64,000 bases of DNA from Flavobacterium bizetiae (GTDB taxonomy: Bacteria > Bacteroidota > Bacteroidia > Flavobacteriales > Flavobacteriaceae): NCBI RefSeq assembly GCF_902804475.1, contig NZ_CADCSU010000083.1, positions 1 through 64,000 of the forward strand, given 5' to 3'. Positions 62,098 to 64,000 of the stretch are shown here, piece after piece (the first letter of the stretch is position 1; the number at the start of each line of letters is the position of its first letter). Position numbers and translations under genes: made by a program. Under the pieces are notes generated by a model. It saw nothing but the letters and a program-made list of their open reading frames with translations, had not been told where the DNA came from and did not search any database.

Positions 62098-62685
62098 CTA
62101 ATCAATAATTACGGATTTAATTTCTAAAAATGCTCCCGAAACCGGATTGTAATTCACAAAATTGAATTTACAAAGATTATGAATGTCTAAAAGTTTTCCG
62201 TCCGGTAATCCGTCTTGTTTAAAATCAGACCATGGAATTTTAACGGTTGTAAATTTTTTTGGAGAAGGAGCTAAATCTACTCGCGGATGCGAACCGCCAT
62301 GCACGCAGCCTGTTCCTTCAATATTGCCTTCACGTGCTTGCAATTTTATCAAATGGGAAGATTTATAAGTAATCAGCACAAATTTAGAATCCTTAGATAA
62401 ATTCGTTGGTGGGCCATCGTTAGAATCTGAATTTGTAATTAAAACATTCAATTCGAGTTCACCTTTCGGATTATCTTTTGCCGTTACCTTAATAATTCCT
62501 TTTTCCTCGCGAATACGATTAATCATTTCCTGATTTTCTAAAGCTGGGCCCGCAATAAACCAGGTTGAGGTTTTGACTAAATCTTTATCGGAATCTTTTT
62601 CAATAGCAATAAATCCTAATGTAAAAAATCCTATTATTAGAATGAAAACTAAAGATGTAATCTTGATCGACATTTGGTTTTTCAT
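62098..62685 (-). CDS. Hypothetical membrane-anchored protein with CBM-like domain
   Basis: A 195-residue protein from the ATG at 62685 (frame open to 62712). An N-terminal hydrophobic helix (about residues 8-28) anchors or exports it. The rest looks like a jelly-roll: beta strands ELELNVLIT, SKFVLITYKSSHLIKLQAREG and FTTVKIPWSDFKQDGLPDGK. The IPWSDF motif is common in CBM11/CIA30-type carbohydrate-binding modules. That match is weak. Unknown function. Confidence 0.55.
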   Translation of the reverse strand: MKNQMSIKITSLVFILIIGFFTLGFIAIEKDSDKDLVKTSTWFIAGPALENQEMINRIREEKGIIKVTAKDNPKGELELNVLITNSDSNDGPPTNLSKDSKFVLITYKSSHLIKLQAREGNIEGTGCVHGGSHPRVDLAPSPKKFTTVKIPWSDFKQDGLPDGKLLDIHNLCKFNFVNYNPVSGAFLEIKSVIID

Positions 62686-62827
62686 GGAAATGAAATTAAT
62701 ATTCAAACTCAAAAATATGCTTTTTTATAATCTGTTATGTTTTTCTTTTTTTTATTATTTCTAAAATAGCTTCTGTTTTAAAATTAATTTTAAATTTGTA
62801 AGAAGTTGTTTCTTAAAGTTTTACGAA

Positions 62828-64000
62828 ATGAAAAATCTGAAATCTCTTATAATTTTATTTTTCTTTTTCACAATGCCTTTTTGTTATTCACAAAACGATT
62901 CAATAGTGAATAACAAAAAAGATATTTTAGATGTTTTGTACAAACTCTTCCATAAAAATGATTCCCTTCGAATGAATCCGGACAAAAAAGTGGCTTTTTC
63001 GCTGCTTCCTGTACCTATCGATGCCAATAAAAGTGCAGGTTTGGTAGTTTCGTTTTTAACCACATTTTATCTGGGCGACAGTAATACGACAAAAATGTCG
63101 CAGGTCGTTTTTTCGCCTTACTTTAGTTTTACCAAACAATATGTATTTCCCATTCAGTCCTATATTTATACAAAAGACAATAACTGGAATTTTATTGGAG
63201 ATTACCGATACATGATTTATCCGCAGCCTACTTATGGACTTGGCGGACACAATACGGATAAAAAAATGTCGACTCTTGATTATCAACAATGGCGTTTTTA
63301 TCAGTTTGCCACCCGAAAAGTTATCGGAGATTTTCGTTTGGGATTGGGTTTGTTGCTGGATAATTATAAAAATATTTCTGAGCAATCTTATATTGATGAT
63401 GAAACTGATTATGTGAAGTATATGAACGGAGATTTCTCTGATGAAACTTCTCTTGGAGTGGCTGTTCAGGCTTTGTATGATTCCAGAAAAAATAACGTAA
63501 ATCCGGAGCAAGGTTTATATGTCGAGGCTGATTACAGAATTAATACCAGTGGAGTAGACGGCGAAAAATGGAAATCATTTTATTTTGATGCCAGAAAATA
63601 CCATTCTTTTAGTAAATACAAACATAGGGTTTTGGCTTACAGAGCTTTTTATTGGTCTACGTTTAGCGGAAAGCCTCATTATCTTGATTTACCCAGTATT
63701 GGTTGGGATCGGGACGGAAAAACAGGTCGCGGTTTTACCAGAAACAGATTTAGAAGCAATGCGTTAATTTATTTTGAAACCGAATATCGAACTGATATTT
63801 CTAAAAACGGATTCTGGGGAGCGGTATTTTTTACCAATCTTTCTTCGGTTTCTAAGTTGGATACTTATGATTTTAAAAAATGGAATCCCGCAGCAGGAGC
63901 CGGTTTACGCATTAAATGGAACAAGCAAAACAATAGTAATCTAATCCTGGATTTTGGTGTAAGTAAAAACGATTGGTCATTGCGATTGGGTTTGGCCGAA
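62828..64000 (+). CDS. BamA/TamA-type outer-membrane barrel, partial
   Basis: The gene runs off the window end; 391 residues are visible with no stop. The ATG at 62828 begins a signal peptide (LIILFFFFTMPFCYSQ). The protein resembles surface-antigen (D15/Omp85) barrels: GLVVSFLTTFYLG, DNNWNFIGDYRYM, GLGGHNTDKKMS, LGVAVQALYDSRKNNVNPEQGLYVEADYRI, RGFTRNRFRSNALIYFETEYRTDI and AGAGLRIKWNKQNNSNLILDFGVSKN. The RG(F/Y) and DFG elements are typical of the last barrel strands, so the true end is probably a few residues beyond. No POTRA repeats are seen, so it is likely a stand-alone barrel of this fold, not BamA. Confidence 0.8.
   Translation, partial: MKNLKSLIILFFFFTMPFCYSQNDSIVNNKKDILDVLYKLFHKNDSLRMNPDKKVAFSLLPVPIDANKSAGLVVSFLTTFYLGDSNTTKMSQVVFSPYFSFTKQYVFPIQSYIYTKDNNWNFIGDYRYMIYPQPTYGLGGHNTDKKMSTLDYQQWRFYQFATRKVIGDFRLGLGLLLDNYKNISEQSYIDDETDYVKYMNGDFSDETSLGVAVQALYDSRKNNVNPEQGLYVEADYRINTSGVDGEKWKSFYFDARKYHSFSKYKHRVLAYRAFYWSTFSGKPHYLDLPSIGWDRDGKTGRGFTRNRFRSNALIYFETEYRTDISKNGFWGAVFFTNLSSVSKLDTYDFKKWNPAAGAGLRIKWNKQNNSNLILDFGVSKNDWSLRLGLAE

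Noticed and set aside
1..64000. tRNA, rRNA or riboswitch genes
   Set aside because: I looked in the gaps for cloverleaf-like and cobalamin-type elements, in particular before the TonB receptor and the adenosyltransferase, and saw none.

Overview
The window looks like a stretch of chromosome from a Flavobacterium-type member of the Bacteroidota. The signs are low GC, tightly packed genes with AT-rich gaps, promoters of the Bacteroidetes type (a TAnnTTTG -7 box), lipoproteins with acidic residues after the lipid-bearing Cys, ECF sigma/anti-sigma genes next to TonB-plug-like proteins, and a long SecA of about 1,110 residues. There are no rRNA or tRNA genes, no insertion sequences, no CRISPR array and no phage genes that I could recognise. 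All identifications come from reading the protein sequences; no database search was run.

Layout. 0-8.4 kb: tRNA methylthiotransferase mtaB, a short-chain dehydrogenase, a scramblase-like protein, an ECF sigma/anti-sigma pair followed by two TonB-plug-like modules, and three poorly known genes. 8.5-18 kb: a PPK2 polyphosphate kinase, a PhoX-like lipoprotein next to a di-haem peroxidase carrying an imelysin-like front half, a LytS/LytTR two-component pair separated by a 188-bp tandem repeat, and outer-membrane barrels. 18-31.6 kb: a MATE exporter, a MdoB/LtaS-type phosphotransferase, the MeaB GTPase, an Rrf2 regulator with its oxidoreductase target, an AEC transporter, a 1-Cys peroxiredoxin, a CPA2 antiporter, purB, and a sirtuin/sterol-desaturase-like pair. 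31.8-34.1 kb: a compact three-gene cassette (APS-kinase-like, Asp/Asn beta-hydroxylase-like, PAPS sulfotransferase-like). 35-44 kb: a run of seven genes on the minus strand that resembles an MbnP/MbnH copper-acquisition locus. 44-57 kb: housekeeping genes including secA, cob(I)alamin adenosyltransferase, an ABC ATPase, a methyltransferase, an unusual SDR, FKBP, a four-helix-bundle protein and an ABC-F ATPase. 57-64 kb: a beta-propeller-like protein, a sugar transferase facing a CpsB-type phosphatase, a NagX-like acyltransferase, and a BamA/TamA-type barrel cut by the window end.

How genes work together. The 35-44 kb locus is the most coherent system: a TonB receptor and an outer-membrane barrel, MbnP, its di-haem partner MbnH, a PepSY membrane protein, and two nearly identical small Cys-motif proteins of unknown function. 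Together they suggest capture, redox handling and import of a metal, most likely copper. The 31.8-34.1 kb cassette could generate PAPS and use it to sulfate a substrate that is also hydroxylated; its substrate is unknown, and no ATP sulfurylase is in the window. MeaB and the adenosyltransferase both point to a B12-dependent methylmalonyl-CoA mutase encoded elsewhere.

Gaps between genes are unusually rich in repeats: six copies of an imperfect palindrome family bounded by AGCTAATCCCGCT and GGGGCTAGG-type ends, a CCCGATAGCTATCGGG palindrome, families built on CACAGATTAAA and TTCGTGAATTCGTGG, and slippage-prone (CTGAGA)-like runs. Most lie just after the 3' ends of genes.
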